A stretch of 64,000 bases of DNA from Alkalimonas amylolytica (GCF_900107845.1 NZ_FNRM01000002.1:333312-397311), one strand, 5' to 3'. Counted from the first letter of the stretch, positions 25,221 through 34,539 are shown. Notes: a model not told the origin generated them from the sequence alone. A program made the numbers and translations.

Positions 25221-25242
25221 GCAGTCATGTAGCAGTCATGTA
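25221..25242 (+). repeat. Short tandem repeat, two 11-base units
   Basis: GCAGTCATGTA occurs twice in direct succession. It lies in the intergenic region between the etfA end and the acetyltransferase gene. It is likely incidental. Confidence 0.6.
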
Positions 25243-25262
25243 GCATAGAATAATGAGGTATA

Positions 25263-25294
25263 CCGGCAGGTACAAGTGGATTTGTACCTGCCGG
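25263..25294 (-). terminator. Strong hairpin at the end of etfBA
   Basis: CCGGCAGGTACAA pairs perfectly with TTGTACCTGCCGG (13 base pairs, six-base loop) just past the etfA stop. There is no run of T on either side, so it may act as a terminator only weakly or as a 3'-end stabiliser. Confidence 0.5.
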
Positions 25295-25301
25295 ATCGAA
25301 C

Positions 25302-26228
25302 TTAGAGTTGAGCTTCGAGCTCAGGGAGAACAGTAAAAAGATCAGCAACCAGGCCATAATCCGCCACTTGGAAGATCGGCGCTTCGGCATCTTTATTGAT
25401 GGCGACAATGACTTTGGAATCTTTCATGCCGGCCAGATGCTGGATGGCACCAGAAATCCCGACCGCGATGTACAAGTCCGGCGCCACAATTTTACCCGTT
25501 TGCCCTACTTGCATATCGTTCGGTACAAAACCAGCATCGACAGCAGCCCTGGAGGCACCAATAGCAGCACCCAGCTTGTCGGCAATGCCGTCCAGCAATT
25601 TAAAGTTTTCACCATTTTGCATGCCACGACCACCGGAGATCACTACCCTGGCAGCTGTAAGCTCAGGACGCTCAGACACTGTCAGCTCGTCTTTTACAAA
25701 CGAAGAAACCGCCAGTTCTTTCACCACTTGAACAGCCTCAATGGTTGCGGCACCATCTTCGGCAACCGCATCAAAGGCCGAGCTACGCACGGTAATAACC
25801 TTGACTGCATCGTCCGATTGCACCGTTGCAATGGCATTACCGGCATAAATAGGACGAACAAAGGTATCGGCTGACTCAACCGCAATGATATCGGAAATTT
25901 GCGCTACATCCAGCAAGGCAGCAACGCGCGGCAGGAAGTTCTTGCCGGTGGTGGTAGCCGCAGCCAGAATATGACTATAGCCTGAAGCCAGTTCCAGCAC
26001 CAAAGCGGCCAGATTTTCAGCCAGTTGATGCGCATAAGCCGGGTTATCGGCCACGAACACCTTGCTGACACCGGCCAATTTTGCCGCTTGCTCAGCAACC
26101 CCCTGACAACCCGCGCCAGCAACCAGCAAATGAATATCACCGCCCATTTGCTGTGCAGCCTGCACCGTTTTATGAGTTTCTGGCTTTAACAGTTGATTGT
26201 TGTGCTCTGCAATAATCAGGATGCTCAT
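25302..26228 (-). CDS. etfA: Electron transfer flavoprotein alpha subunit
   Basis: The 308-residue subunit has the N-terminal ETF domain ([20 protein letters not shown]) and the C-terminal FAD-binding region: [39 protein letters not shown], followed by [17 protein letters not shown], the conserved ETF-alpha signature. With EtfB it carries electrons from acyl-CoA dehydrogenases. It overlaps etfB by four bases, and the ubiquinone oxidoreductase that receives the electrons is encoded divergently. It is probably under LiuR-type control. Confidence 0.96.
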   Translation of the reverse strand: MSILIIAEHNNQLLKPETHKTVQAAQQMGGDIHLLVAGAGCQGVAEQAAKLAGVSKVFVADNPAYAHQLAENLAALVLELASGYSHILAAATTTGKNFLPRVAALLDVAQISDIIAVESADTFVRPIYAGNAIATVQSDDAVKVITVRSSAFDAVAEDGAATIEAVQVVKELAVSSFVKDELTVSERPELTAARVVISGGRGMQNGENFKLLDGIADKLGAAIGASRAAVDAGFVPNDMQVGQTGKIVAPDLYIAVGISGAIQHLAGMKDSKVIVAINKDAEAPIFQVADYGLVADLFTVLPELEAQL

Positions 26229-26980
26229 TGGATCACCTTTGCTTCATTCTTTAATTTGTCTACCAGCTCTGCCACCGACTCAACAGTGATGCCACCTGTA
26301 CGACCAGCCGGTGCAGCAACCTTCAGTACCTTGACCTTGGAAACCAGTTCCACACCCAGCTCAGCCGCCGGGATCACATCCAACGGCTTGCGCTTGGCTT
26401 TCATAATATTGGGTAAGGACGCATAACGTGGCTCATTCAGGCGCAAATCGGTACTAACCACCGCTGGCAGGCTTAGCTCGACGGTTTGCAGACCACCATC
26501 CACTTCACGGGTCACCTGAACTTTATTGCCTGCAGTCAGCTCCACTTTGGAGGCGAAGGTACCCTGACCAATGCCAGCCAGTGCCGCCAACATCTGACCG
26601 GTCTGGTTGTTGTCAGAATCAATCGCCTGCTTACCGATAATCACCAGCTCAGGCTGCTCTTTCTCCATCAGCTTGTGCAGCAGCTTAGCCACTTGCAGTG
26701 AATCCAGCTCGATATCGGTTTCCAGGTGAATGGCGCGATCAGCGCCCAGTGCCAGGGCGGTACGCAGTTGCTCTTGTACAGACTTGCTGCCAATAGAAAC
26801 CACCACCACTTCGGTCGCTTTGCCCGCTTCTTTTAACCGCACGGCTTCTTCGACGGCAATTTCACAAAACGGATTCAGCGCCATTTTCACGTTGGTTAAA
26901 TCCACACCACTCTGGTCGGCTTTAACCCGCACTTTGACGTTGTAATCGATAACCCGTTTGACCGGCACTAATATTTTCAT
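26225..26980 (-). CDS. etfB: Electron transfer flavoprotein beta subunit
   Basis: The 251-residue subunit starts [20 protein letters not shown] and contains the beta signature [28 protein letters not shown] and [22 protein letters not shown]. It binds AMP and pairs with EtfA. The open frame extends 11 codons further upstream, but the family start is the ATG at 26980. It is the first gene of etfBA. The upstream region shared with the divergent ETF-QO gene holds two LiuR-like boxes. Confidence 0.96.
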   Translation of the reverse strand: MKILVPVKRVIDYNVKVRVKADQSGVDLTNVKMALNPFCEIAVEEAVRLKEAGKATEVVVVSIGSKSVQEQLRTALALGADRAIHLETDIELDSLQVAKLLHKLMEKEQPELVIIGKQAIDSDNNQTGQMLAALAGIGQGTFASKVELTAGNKVQVTREVDGGLQTVELSLPAVVSTDLRLNEPRYASLPNIMKAKRKPLDVIPAAELGVELVSKVKVLKVAAPAGRTGGITVESVAELVDKLKNEAKVIQ

Positions 26981-27030
26981 AGATTCCTCACAATACACAG
27001 GGGAAACAGCCAACTGCTACTGGCAGCTTG

Positions 27031-27048
27031 GTTGACGTGAAGGTAAAC
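27031..27048 (+). promoter_or_regulatory. Secondary LiuR-like operator
   Basis: GTTGACGTGAAGGTAAAC matches the LiuR-type consensus TTTACGTTAACGTAAA at 13 of 16 core positions. It lies about 50 bases before etfB and 52 bases (centre to centre) from the perfect palindrome at 27083-27100. The half-site similarity suggests a weaker second binding site. Confidence 0.5.
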
Positions 27049-27082
27049 TTATCCAGCAGAACAGGCTCTCAATCTACTTCCT

Positions 27083-27100
27083 GTTGACGTTAACGTCAAC
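27083..27100 (+). promoter_or_regulatory. Perfect palindrome, probable LiuR operator
   Basis: GTTGACGTTAACGTCAAC is a perfect 18-base palindrome in the gap between divergent etfB and ETF-QO. It matches the known consensus for LiuR, the MerR-family regulator of branched-chain amino acid degradation in proteobacteria (core TTTACGTTAACGTAAA), at 14 of 16 positions. ETF genes are a known part of such regulons. Confidence 0.65.
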
Positions 27101-27287
27101 CTGCAATAGGCTTTAGGGGCGGTTTCGTACTGAATTCGCTGTAAATAATAACATCCACTACACTTGCAGACGAGTGGCAGGCGCAATGAAACCGGCGCGA
27201 ATTTGATAAAGATCAGGGTAACAGTGCCTGCAACGAGGTATTCCTTTGTTTCCCTGCAGGACAAATACAACAACGAAGAGGTCAGCT

Positions 27288-28943
27288 GTGGACGTGCAAA
27301 GAGAATCGATGGAGTTTGACGTAGTCATAGTAGGCGCAGGCCCGGCAGGTTTAGCAGCCGCTATCCGATTGATGCAACAAGCGCAGCAAGCCCAGCAGGA
27401 GCTGATGGTTTGTGTGGTCGAAAAAGGCTCCGAAGTGGGCGCGCATATTTTATCGGGCGCCGTGTTTGAACCGAGAGCCTTGCAAGAACTATTGCCCGAC
27501 TGGCAGTCACTTGGAGCACCACTGAATACACCCGTAGTGCACGACGACATTTACCTGCTGCAATCTGCAACTCAGGCCAAAAAACTGCCTGGCTTTGCGG
27601 TACCTAACACCATGCACAACAGTGGCAACTACATTGTTTCCATGGGCAATGTCTGCCGCTGGTTAGCTGAGCAAGCCGAGCAATTGGGCGTAGAAATATT
27701 CCCGGGATTCCCGGCATCTGAGCTGATTATTGAAGACGGCGTGGTCAAAGGCATTATTACCGGCGATATGGGGCTGGATGTTGACGGCAGCCAAAAAGAC
27801 AGCTTTGAGCCTGGCATGGAACTGCGTGCCAAATACACCATCTTCGCCGAAGGTTGTCGTGGACATCTTGGCAAACAGCTGCTGCAACAATTTGCGCTGG
27901 ATAAAGACCGCTCGCCGCAGCATTACGCCATTGGCTTCAAAGAAATATGGGATGTGGATACATCCAAGCATCATCCCGGCCTGGTGGTCCACAGCGCTGG
28001 CTGGCCGCTCGATAAAGACACCAGTGGCGGCGGTTACCTGTACCATGCTGAAAACCAGCAAATCCTGGTTGGCCTGATCATCGATTTAAATTACAGCAAC
28101 CCGCATTTAAGTCCGTTTGAAGAGTTTCAACGCTTTAAACAACACCCCGTTATGAAACAATATCTCGAAGGCGGTAAGCGCGTTAGCTATGGTGCCCGGG
28201 CCATCGCTAAAGGTGGTTTAAACAGTCTGCCTAAAATGAGCTTTCCGGGTGGCCTTTTAGCTGGTTGTGAGGCTGGCACGCTGAATTTTGCTAAAATCAA
28301 AGGCAACCATACTGCCATGAAATCCGGTATGTTGGCGGCTGAAACCATTTTTGCAGCCCTGCAAAGTGGCGACGAAGGTGGCCAGGACTTGACTCAGCAT
28401 CAGCAACGTTTTGAGCAAAGCTGGCTTTACGATGAGCTGTACCGCTCACGTAACTTTGGCCCAGCCATGCACAAGTTCGGTACCTTCTGGGGTGGCGCAT
28501 ACAACACCATCGAACAAAACTGGTTTGCTGGCAAACTGCCCTGGACACTGAAAGACGAATCATTGGATCATGCACAGCTCAAACCCGCCAGCGACTGCCC
28601 GATGATCAACTACCCCAAACCTGATAATGTACTGAGCTTTGATCGCTTATCATCGGTGTATTTATCCAACACCAACCATGAAGAAAAGCAGCCATGCCAT
28701 CTGAAACTAAAAGACCCCAGCATCCCAATCAGCCAGAACCTGCCCCGCTTTGCTGAGCCCGCCCAGCGTTACTGCCCAGCCGGTGTCTACGAAGTCATTG
28801 AGGATACTGACGGCAGTCCCCGTTTTCAGATCAATGCACAGAACTGCATTCACTGCAAAACCTGTGATATCAAAGATCCGGCGCAAAACATCAGCTGGGT
28901 GACCCCAGAGGGACCGGGCGGCCCGAACTACCCCAATATGTAA
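27288..28943 (+). CDS. etfD: Electron transfer flavoprotein-ubiquinone oxidoreductase
   Basis: The 551-residue protein has an N-terminal FAD-binding motif (FDVVIVGAGPAGLAAAIRL), a central ETF-QO region (GEEGSEVGAHILSG-type stretch; GYLYHAENQQILVGLIIDL) and a C-terminal 4Fe-4S domain with cysteines in CPAGVYE and CIHCKTCDIKDP. It passes electrons from ETF to ubiquinone at the inner membrane. I chose the GTG at 27288, giving MDVQRESMEFDVV, because family members start similarly and AAGAGG (27276-27281) lies six bases upstream. An ATG at 27309 is the alternative. Confidence 0.95.
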   Translation: MDVQRESMEFDVVIVGAGPAGLAAAIRLMQQAQQAQQELMVCVVEKGSEVGAHILSGAVFEPRALQELLPDWQSLGAPLNTPVVHDDIYLLQSATQAKKLPGFAVPNTMHNSGNYIVSMGNVCRWLAEQAEQLGVEIFPGFPASELIIEDGVVKGIITGDMGLDVDGSQKDSFEPGMELRAKYTIFAEGCRGHLGKQLLQQFALDKDRSPQHYAIGFKEIWDVDTSKHHPGLVVHSAGWPLDKDTSGGGYLYHAENQQILVGLIIDLNYSNPHLSPFEEFQRFKQHPVMKQYLEGGKRVSYGARAIAKGGLNSLPKMSFPGGLLAGCEAGTLNFAKIKGNHTAMKSGMLAAETIFAALQSGDEGGQDLTQHQQRFEQSWLYDELYRSRNFGPAMHKFGTFWGGAYNTIEQNWFAGKLPWTLKDESLDHAQLKPASDCPMINYPKPDNVLSFDRLSSVYLSNTNHEEKQPCHLKLKDPSIPISQNLPRFAEPAQRYCPAGVYEVIEDTDGSPRFQINAQNCIHCKTCDIKDPAQNISWVTPEGPGGPNYPNM

Positions 28944-28953
28944 ATTCATTTCA

Positions 28954-28975
28954 GGGAGCCATGCGCTCCCTTTTT
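28954..28975 (+). terminator. Terminator after the ETF-QO gene
   Basis: GGGAGC and GCTCCC pair around CATGC, followed by TTTTT. It isolates the etf gene from the FtsZ-like gene downstream. Confidence 0.85.
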
Positions 28976-29082
28976 AGTGCCAATAACTCTGCAGACATTG
29001 TTACAGCTCTTGCTGCAGCAGTTAAAAACAGTGACTGGTCGTTTGGGGATATTTTTTCAGCCGGTTCAGTGTTGGTTAAGCA

Positions 29083-29111
29083 TTGTATTCAACTGAAAAA
29101 GCGTCTACTTT
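29083..29111 (+). promoter_or_regulatory. Candidate sigma-70 promoter of the FtsZ-like gene
   Basis: TTGTAT and TACTTT are separated by 17 bases, 45-73 bases before the start codon at 29156. The match to consensus is moderate and no operator is obvious. It fits the gene being transcribed on its own after the upstream terminator. Confidence 0.4.
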
Positions 29112-29155
29112 TAGTGCACAGTTGTATTAAAAATACCGATGCAGGATGATGCGCT

Positions 29156-31357
29156 ATGGCAACGAAAACACCGACCACTCAACCAGAAGCAAAGCAGGAA
29201 GACCTGAATGATGAGGTGATTGCAGTACGACCAGCTCCAGGCAATAAAGCACAGCCCCCGAGCATTGCTTTTGGCGGTGAGCGTTACATGTACTTTACCG
29301 AGCGTGACCTCAATCGCATCTTGGCGAACCTGGATGCCCTGCGGCAAACGGTATTCCCTACCAGTGGTGTTGAGCATGAAATCAGTGCCCCTAAACAGCA
29401 ACACTTCCCATCGGTTTGTTTGATTGGCCTTGGTCGCTGTGGCTCAAACATTGCTCTGGATGTCGCGTCACTGGTCTACAATGCCCGCAATTTTTACCTG
29501 AATGAATTTAACAACGAAGAAAAACAAAACCGTGAGCAGGAATACCGTCCCATGCGCTGGATTAAGCGCAGCCTGCACTTAAAGCCATCGAATGCTTTAA
29601 AGCCGGTGTTTTTGATTGAGCCTTTGGTAATGCTTGGTGACCTGGACAAAGACATTGAAGGCCGCATCCGCTTTTCCAATAAGGGCGAGTCCAGTGGCTT
29701 TTTGCACGATTACACCAAGATGAAAATCATGGATTTATCTGAAGTGCATGCTGGTGGCGCTGGTAACGCCCCTATCCTGGGCCAGTATTTGGCAAAAATC
29801 ATCCTGAATAAAGATACTCAGCGTTTTTCCAATGCCGACTGGAAGTTTATTCACTCCTATTTAATTGACTCCTGCGGCATCAAAGCCAACCAATCCAGGC
29901 TCTACTTCTATATTTTCAGTGCTGGTGGTGGTACCGGCTCAGGCATGGCATCCGAGTTTGGCCTGGCTCAACAATACGCCTACATGAGCAAAACCTTTGA
30001 TACCCGAACCTTGCCAGAGAATGAAGAAAATCGTGGACACTCCTTTGTATTCGAGCCCATTTTCACCAGTGGTATTTGCATCCTGCCGAACATCTCTGAT
30101 CATGGCGTTGAAATGTCTGAAGCGCTGCACATCAATGCCGGTCGCCTGCTTTGTAAATACCTGGCAGAAGAATGGGATTTTTCTTACAACTTTGACCATG
30201 AAGACAGCAGCGATGCCAGCGTAATGCACCGCATTCGTCCCTGGAATGCCATGATGCTGATTTCAAATGACATCATGCGTTACGCTGAGGAAACTGACGA
30301 TGGCGACATCCAGCATATCGATGTCAATGCTATGGAGAAGTATGCCAATCAATACATTTCTCAGCAGATTTTTAATATCCTGACTGCTCAGGCAGTCACC
30401 ACCGATTACGATGAGAACTACTTCCGTAGGGCCGGGATCGATATTGGTGAAACCATCCGGCTCGATGCCAATGATCTATTTATGAGCCTGGCTGGCCCGG
30501 TTGCAGTAGCCTATGCTGAATCGGTGATCCCAACCGAGGGTGCGAATCAGGAAAAGCTCAAACTGTTTGATAAACAACAAGCCAGTGGACTGAATATCGA
30601 TGACTTGTTTTTTCGCTCCATTGACCTGCCACACTTTAATAAGGTGACTCAAGCCATTGAGGGCATCAGCTTGCTGCCCATCGAGTCCGAGCGCTACCGT
30701 GCCACCCTGGCCAGCTACCAGAAAAATGGCTACGATGCGACAGAGCTGAAAGACCTGCACTTTTTCAAAAATTGTTCCTCGGTGGTGTCTATCGTTTCAT
30801 TGCCAAAAGACTACAAGCTGTCGTACATGGACCTGAATAAGCTGAAGTCGCATCTGAACAACCTTTTCCCAAATACCACCTTAAAACGCTACGCTTTAGT
30901 GATTGGTGCCTCGGCAAATATTTCACTGACCACCCTGATCGTAAAAAGCCCTTGTTTGAGTGATGATTTCCTGACTCTTATCGTCGCCTATATCAAGCGC
31001 TGTTTTGCCAAAGACAGCTACCGCTTTGATGAACAGCTCGATGAAGCCATGCTGGAGTTTATTCGCAGTGAAGACTTTGATGAAGACCGGGTCGATACCA
31101 TGCTAAATGAGTTTGAAAACCCAGCGAAAATTCTCGATACCAACTGGTACGCCATCAAGCCAATGTACGAGAAAAAATACCGTGAACTGATCCACAGTAA
31201 GGATAAGTTTATTTCCATCAACGATATCCGCTTATCCCGTGACAGTGTGAAGAAGGCCATCAAGTATCTGCGTGAGATCTACCGGCACAAAATCAGCAAA
31301 ACCCGGGTTATCTCACTTAACAAGCAAGACAGCAAAGGGGCTCCCGAAAAAAACTAA
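29156..31357 (+). CDS. Divergent FtsZ/tubulin-like GTPase, function unknown
   Basis: The 733-residue protein has FtsZ/tubulin superfamily motifs. T1 is GLGRCGSN at 91-98 (FtsZ: GxGGGGxN). A T3-like loop is GGAGNAPILG at 200-209 (FtsZ: GAGANPEVG). The T4 signature GGGTGSG is at 257-263. A T6-like ISNDIM is at 369-374. A candidate T7 loop is RLDANDL at 435-441, keeping the two acidic residues of NxDxxD but with Arg for Asn. Residues 1-80 are a polar leader. After about 460 there are roughly 270 residues without recognised domains; ALVIGASANISLTTLIV (580-596) could be the tubulin C-terminal core. No membrane segment is visible. It is not the cell-division FtsZ, which is about 390 residues and lies in the dcw cluster. 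The gene stands alone. Confidence 0.8.
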   Translation: MATKTPTTQPEAKQEDLNDEVIAVRPAPGNKAQPPSIAFGGERYMYFTERDLNRILANLDALRQTVFPTSGVEHEISAPKQQHFPSVCLIGLGRCGSNIALDVASLVYNARNFYLNEFNNEEKQNREQEYRPMRWIKRSLHLKPSNALKPVFLIEPLVMLGDLDKDIEGRIRFSNKGESSGFLHDYTKMKIMDLSEVHAGGAGNAPILGQYLAKIILNKDTQRFSNADWKFIHSYLIDSCGIKANQSRLYFYIFSAGGGTGSGMASEFGLAQQYAYMSKTFDTRTLPENEENRGHSFVFEPIFTSGICILPNISDHGVEMSEALHINAGRLLCKYLAEEWDFSYNFDHEDSSDASVMHRIRPWNAMMLISNDIMRYAEETDDGDIQHIDVNAMEKYANQYISQQIFNILTAQAVTTDYDENYFRRAGIDIGETIRLDANDLFMSLAGPVAVAYAESVIPTEGANQEKLKLFDKQQASGLNIDDLFFRSIDLPHFNKVTQAIEGISLLPIESERYRATLASYQKNGYDATELKDLHFFKNCSSVVSIVSLPKDYKLSYMDLNKLKSHLNNLFPNTTLKRYALVIGASANISLTTLIVKSPCLSDDFLTLIVAYIKRCFAKDSYRFDEQLDEAMLEFIRSEDFDEDRVDTMLNEFENPAKILDTNWYAIKPMYEKKYRELIHSKDKFISINDIRLSRDSVKKAIKYLREIYRHKISKTRVISLNKQDSKGAPEKN

Positions 31358-31394
31358 CAGCATAACTGACCTGCGCTGTAGTCATCGTGCCGTA

Positions 31395-32360
31395 TCAGGG
31401 CAATGCAGCAGCACGAATCGAAGTATACAGTGCATACCAGTGCGCCCGGCTGAGTTCGACCTGGGTTGCTTGCTGACAGGCGTGGATCCGCCTGACGGAA
31501 CAAGAACCTATCACCGGTTGGATTGCGGACGGATGGCGCATGAGCCAAGCCAGTACAATGGCCTCTGCTGGCTTTTGATACTCTCCAGCCAGCTGCTCTA
31601 CCAAGCGAGCTGTCGCTTTCTCAGCATCGTTGCGCGGAAAGCGACCACCACTAAATACTCCTTGCGCCAGGCTACCCCAAGCCTGTAGCTGTATGCGATT
31701 CAGCTGACAATACTCGACAGTACCAGCCGAGAAATGGCATTCGCTTCCAGCCGGCATCCCTGTCAAAATACCCTCTTCCAGCCAATGGTAATTGGCCAGG
31801 CTCATCTCCAACTGATTGGCAACCAGTGGCATCTCCAATGCTTGCTGCAGCAACTGAAGCTGTGGCCAGGCCATATTAGACACCCCAAAAGCCTTCACCT
31901 TGCCTTGCTGGTATAGCTCAGAAAAGACGGCTGCCACTTCCGTAGGTTGCATCAGCGGATCCGGCCGGTGCAACAACAATAAATCCAGATAGTCGCAGCC
32001 AAGGCGCTGCAATGAAGCCTCGACACTTTGGCGGATATGCCCGGCGGAAAAGTCGTAGTAGCCGGGCTCTGTAGCGGTTGCCAGCCGGATACCACACTTG
32101 CTTTGAATAAACAATTGCTCACGCGGGATGGCGGCTTGACGTAGATAATCGCCAAACACCTGTTCTGATTTACCGAGCGTATAAATATCGGCATGATCAA
32201 AGCAGTTGATACCAGCCTCAATGGCAGCATCAAGTGCTGCAAAAGCACGTTGATGTTGCTCACGACTAAGGCTGCTGCTATCCCAATTACCGCCAAGCTG
32301 CATACAACCGTACATCAGTCGGCTAGCTGCTGGAAACAAAGCCTGTAGAGGAAAGTTCAT
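31395..32360 (-). CDS. Aldo/keto reductase (YdhF-like)
   Basis: From the ATG at 32360 (MNFPLQALFP) the protein is 321 residues. It carries the AKR catalytic set: INCFDHADIYTLGKSEQVFG (Asp and Tyr), IQSKCGIR (Lys), YLDLLLLHRPDP (His), and the NADPH-binding end AIQPVIGSC followed by SVRRIHA. It is close to the YdhF subfamily. The physiological carbonyl substrate is unknown. The open frame has eight further codons upstream, but AAGGTG before ATG 32360 supports this start. Confidence 0.87.
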   Translation of the reverse strand: MNFPLQALFPAASRLMYGCMQLGGNWDSSSLSREQHQRAFAALDAAIEAGINCFDHADIYTLGKSEQVFGDYLRQAAIPREQLFIQSKCGIRLATATEPGYYDFSAGHIRQSVEASLQRLGCDYLDLLLLHRPDPLMQPTEVAAVFSELYQQGKVKAFGVSNMAWPQLQLLQQALEMPLVANQLEMSLANYHWLEEGILTGMPAGSECHFSAGTVEYCQLNRIQLQAWGSLAQGVFSGGRFPRNDAEKATARLVEQLAGEYQKPAEAIVLAWLMRHPSAIQPVIGSCSVRRIHACQQATQVELSRAHWYALYTSIRAAALP

Positions 32361-32472
32361 GGATACACCTTGTAAAATCAGCAAAAAACTTGTTTGCCAC
32401 TATAGCATTATTGCAGTGCAGCTGGCATAGCCTTAGACTAAAGACCAAGCGCTTTCATACGACATTTATTGC

Positions 32473-33912
32473 ATGGCTACGAAAAAACCGACCTACCTGT
32501 TTGCCTTGCTGGCTGGCCCACTCAGCTTTGTGCTGTTAAGCAGCATGGAGGTGCCTTTTGACGATATGAGCCAGCACGCCTGGCTGATGGCGGCCTTAAC
32601 ACTTTGGATGGCTATCTGGTGGATCAGCGAGGCCGTACCTATCCCTGTAACATCCTTACTACCCATTATTCTGGTACCCTTGCTTAGGCTGGACTCTTTA
32701 GGTGCTGTCACTGCCCCTTATGCACACCCGTTGATTTTCTTATTTTTGGGTGGTTTTTTACTTTCCATTGCGATGGAGCGCTGGCAGCTGCATAAACGTA
32801 TTGCGTTGCATGTGATGCTCATTGTCGGCAGCAAGCCAAGCCAACAAGTGGCAGGCCTGATGTTTGTCACGGCCTTTTTATCGATGTGGATGTCCAATAC
32901 TGCTACCTCGGTAATGATGCTGCCTATTGCTCTGTCCGTGTTGGCCCTGCAACAAAACCAAACGAATGACAACTCTGGATTTGATACTGCCGTGATGCTC
33001 GCCATAGCGTATTCCGCCAGCATTGGTGGTGTCGCTACCCTGATTGGTACTCCACCTAATGCGCTGCTCGCAGCTTACCTGCAAAGCAATTACGACATTC
33101 AGATTGGCTTCGCCCGCTGGATGCTGATTGGTGTACCAATCGCTAGCTTGATGCTGGTGCTGTGCTGGTTTTGGCTAACAAAGCTGTCTTTTCAACTGGA
33201 TAAGGTCACTCTTAGCGATACCAAAGATTTATACCGCGATGAACTGCAACAGCTGGGCCCGATGAGCGATGGCGAAAAACGGGTGCTGGCTATCTTTTTA
33301 TTCGCAGCCATAGGGTGGATTTCTCGGGAGTTTGTCCAAGGCCAAACCGGCTGGCCACTGGACGACACCATTATCGCCATCATAGCGGCTTGCCTGCTGT
33401 TTATTGTGCCGGTGAATTGGCGCAGCGGCCAGCGCATCCTGCAATGGGAAGACACTAAAAAACTGCCTTGGGGCATACTGCTACTCTTTGGTGGCGGGCT
33501 GGCACTGGCCGGGCAAATTCAAAAATCCGGCCTGGCCGATTTTATCGCCCTGCAGGTTGGCGGCCTGGACGGCATCAGCATTCTGCTGTTGGTGCTTTTG
33601 GTCACCAGCATCATCGTATTTCTGACCGAAGTGACCAGCAATACCGCCACCGCGGCTGGTTTTCTGCCCTTGCTCGGGCCAGTTGCGCTGGCGCTTGATA
33701 CCAGTGTCGCCATGTTGGTGGTGCCCGCGGCCTTAGCCGCCAGTTGCGCCTTTATGATGCCGGTAGCAACCCCACCCAACGCCATTGTATTTGCCTCGGG
33801 CAAGCTCAAAATCATTGACATGGTTAAGGCCGGCTTTGCGCTAAATATCATGGCCATAGCCGTGATTACGCTGTTTTGCTACTGGCTGGTGGAGCTGATT
33901 TTCAGCTTTTAA
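32473..33912 (+). CDS. SLC13 (DASS) family sodium/anion symporter
   Basis: The 479-residue inner-membrane transporter shows the DASS pattern of about 11-12 segments, with ALTLWMAIWWISEAVPIPVT at the N-terminus, the first repeat motif SNTATSVMMLPIALSV and GGVATLIGTPPNALLAAY, and the second repeat TSNTATAAGFLPLLGPVAL and PVATPPNAIVFA. These SNT loops bind sodium and carboxylate or sulfate. It probably imports C4-dicarboxylates or citrate-like anions; the exact substrate is not predictable. A hairpin follows the stop. Confidence 0.88.
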   Translation: MATKKPTYLFALLAGPLSFVLLSSMEVPFDDMSQHAWLMAALTLWMAIWWISEAVPIPVTSLLPIILVPLLRLDSLGAVTAPYAHPLIFLFLGGFLLSIAMERWQLHKRIALHVMLIVGSKPSQQVAGLMFVTAFLSMWMSNTATSVMMLPIALSVLALQQNQTNDNSGFDTAVMLAIAYSASIGGVATLIGTPPNALLAAYLQSNYDIQIGFARWMLIGVPIASLMLVLCWFWLTKLSFQLDKVTLSDTKDLYRDELQQLGPMSDGEKRVLAIFLFAAIGWISREFVQGQTGWPLDDTIIAIIAACLLFIVPVNWRSGQRILQWEDTKKLPWGILLLFGGGLALAGQIQKSGLADFIALQVGGLDGISILLLVLLVTSIIVFLTEVTSNTATAAGFLPLLGPVALALDTSVAMLVVPAALAASCAFMMPVATPPNAIVFASGKLKIIDMVKAGFALNIMAIAVITLFCYWLVELIFSF

Positions 33913-33919
33913 ATAACAA

Positions 33920-33946
33920 AGCTCACCCGCCATTGGAAGGTGAGCT
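33920..33946. terminator. Hairpin after the SLC13 gene
   Basis: AGCTCACC and GGTGAGCT pair around an 11-base loop, between two convergent genes. There is no clear run of T, so termination is weakly supported. Confidence 0.45.
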
Positions 33947-33969
33947 TCACTTGTCGTGCCATATGCCGA

Positions 33970-34314
33970 TCACTTTTGCTGTGTTGTCGGCTCAACATAG
34001 TCTTCCGGTAAAGACTCATCGGTAGCCGTTACGACCCGCGTCACCGCAAAATTATTACCACCTCGCGAAATTACAGCAAACTCACTGTACGAAGTACCCG
34101 ATGATTTGTAAGGCGTTGCCTCAATATTACCTTGCGGTGTAATGACCGTAGCGGTGATTTCTGTCAGCAAACAAACACCTCGACTACTCGCTTGCCATGT
34201 AGTTGAAGGTGTTGCACTAAAGTCATCATCCGAGCAAAACACACTCATATAGCGAACCTTGCCTTTGACATTAAAATTGGTTGAATCATGAATTTTAACG
34301 TGTGGATAACCCAT
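33970..34314 (-). CDS. Hypothetical small beta-rich protein, 114 aa
   Basis: The function is not recognised. The protein begins MGYPHVKIHDSTNFNVKGKV and has alternating short strands, a cysteine pair (FCSDDDF and RGVCLL) and a final polar tail (ESLPEDYVEPTTQQK). It has no signal peptide. The SSGTSYSEFAVI stretch and overall pattern look like a compact beta-sandwich, similar in feel to small proteins seen sporadically in cyanobacteria and proteobacteria, but this is a visual impression only. It is monocistronic with an AGGGAGAT ribosome-binding site just upstream. Confidence 0.65.
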   Translation of the reverse strand: MGYPHVKIHDSTNFNVKGKVRYMSVFCSDDDFSATPSTTWQASSRGVCLLTEITATVITPQGNIEATPYKSSGTSYSEFAVISRGGNNFAVTRVVTATDESLPEDYVEPTTQQK

Positions 34315-34504
34315 AACGATCTCCCTTTGCTTATTGGTTGTGTAACACGGACGCCCAAATGCGTCAGATTTGTTATAGAGGCAAAGAAAAGAATAAAATT
34401 AATATTTTTACGATAAATTTACGACATTCATTCAAAGACCAAGAATAAAGCTGCATGACATAGTAGGAAGCAATCAGGATTTAAGCTGTTGATGGTATCA
34501 AAGC

Positions 34505-34532
34505 AAAAAAGCAGCCATTAGGCTGCTTTTTT
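34505..34532. terminator. Bidirectional terminator at the end of the tRNA cluster
   Basis: GCAGCC and GGCTGC pair around ATTA, flanked by AAAAAA and TTTTTT. On the minus strand it ends the tRNA transcript. Confidence 0.85.
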
Positions 34533-34539
34533 AGGAATT

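Noticed and set aside
28961-29149. 62-residue ORF between the ETF-QO gene and the FtsZ-like gene
   Set aside because: It begins inside the terminator hairpin and lacks a ribosome-binding site; the sequence has no family features.
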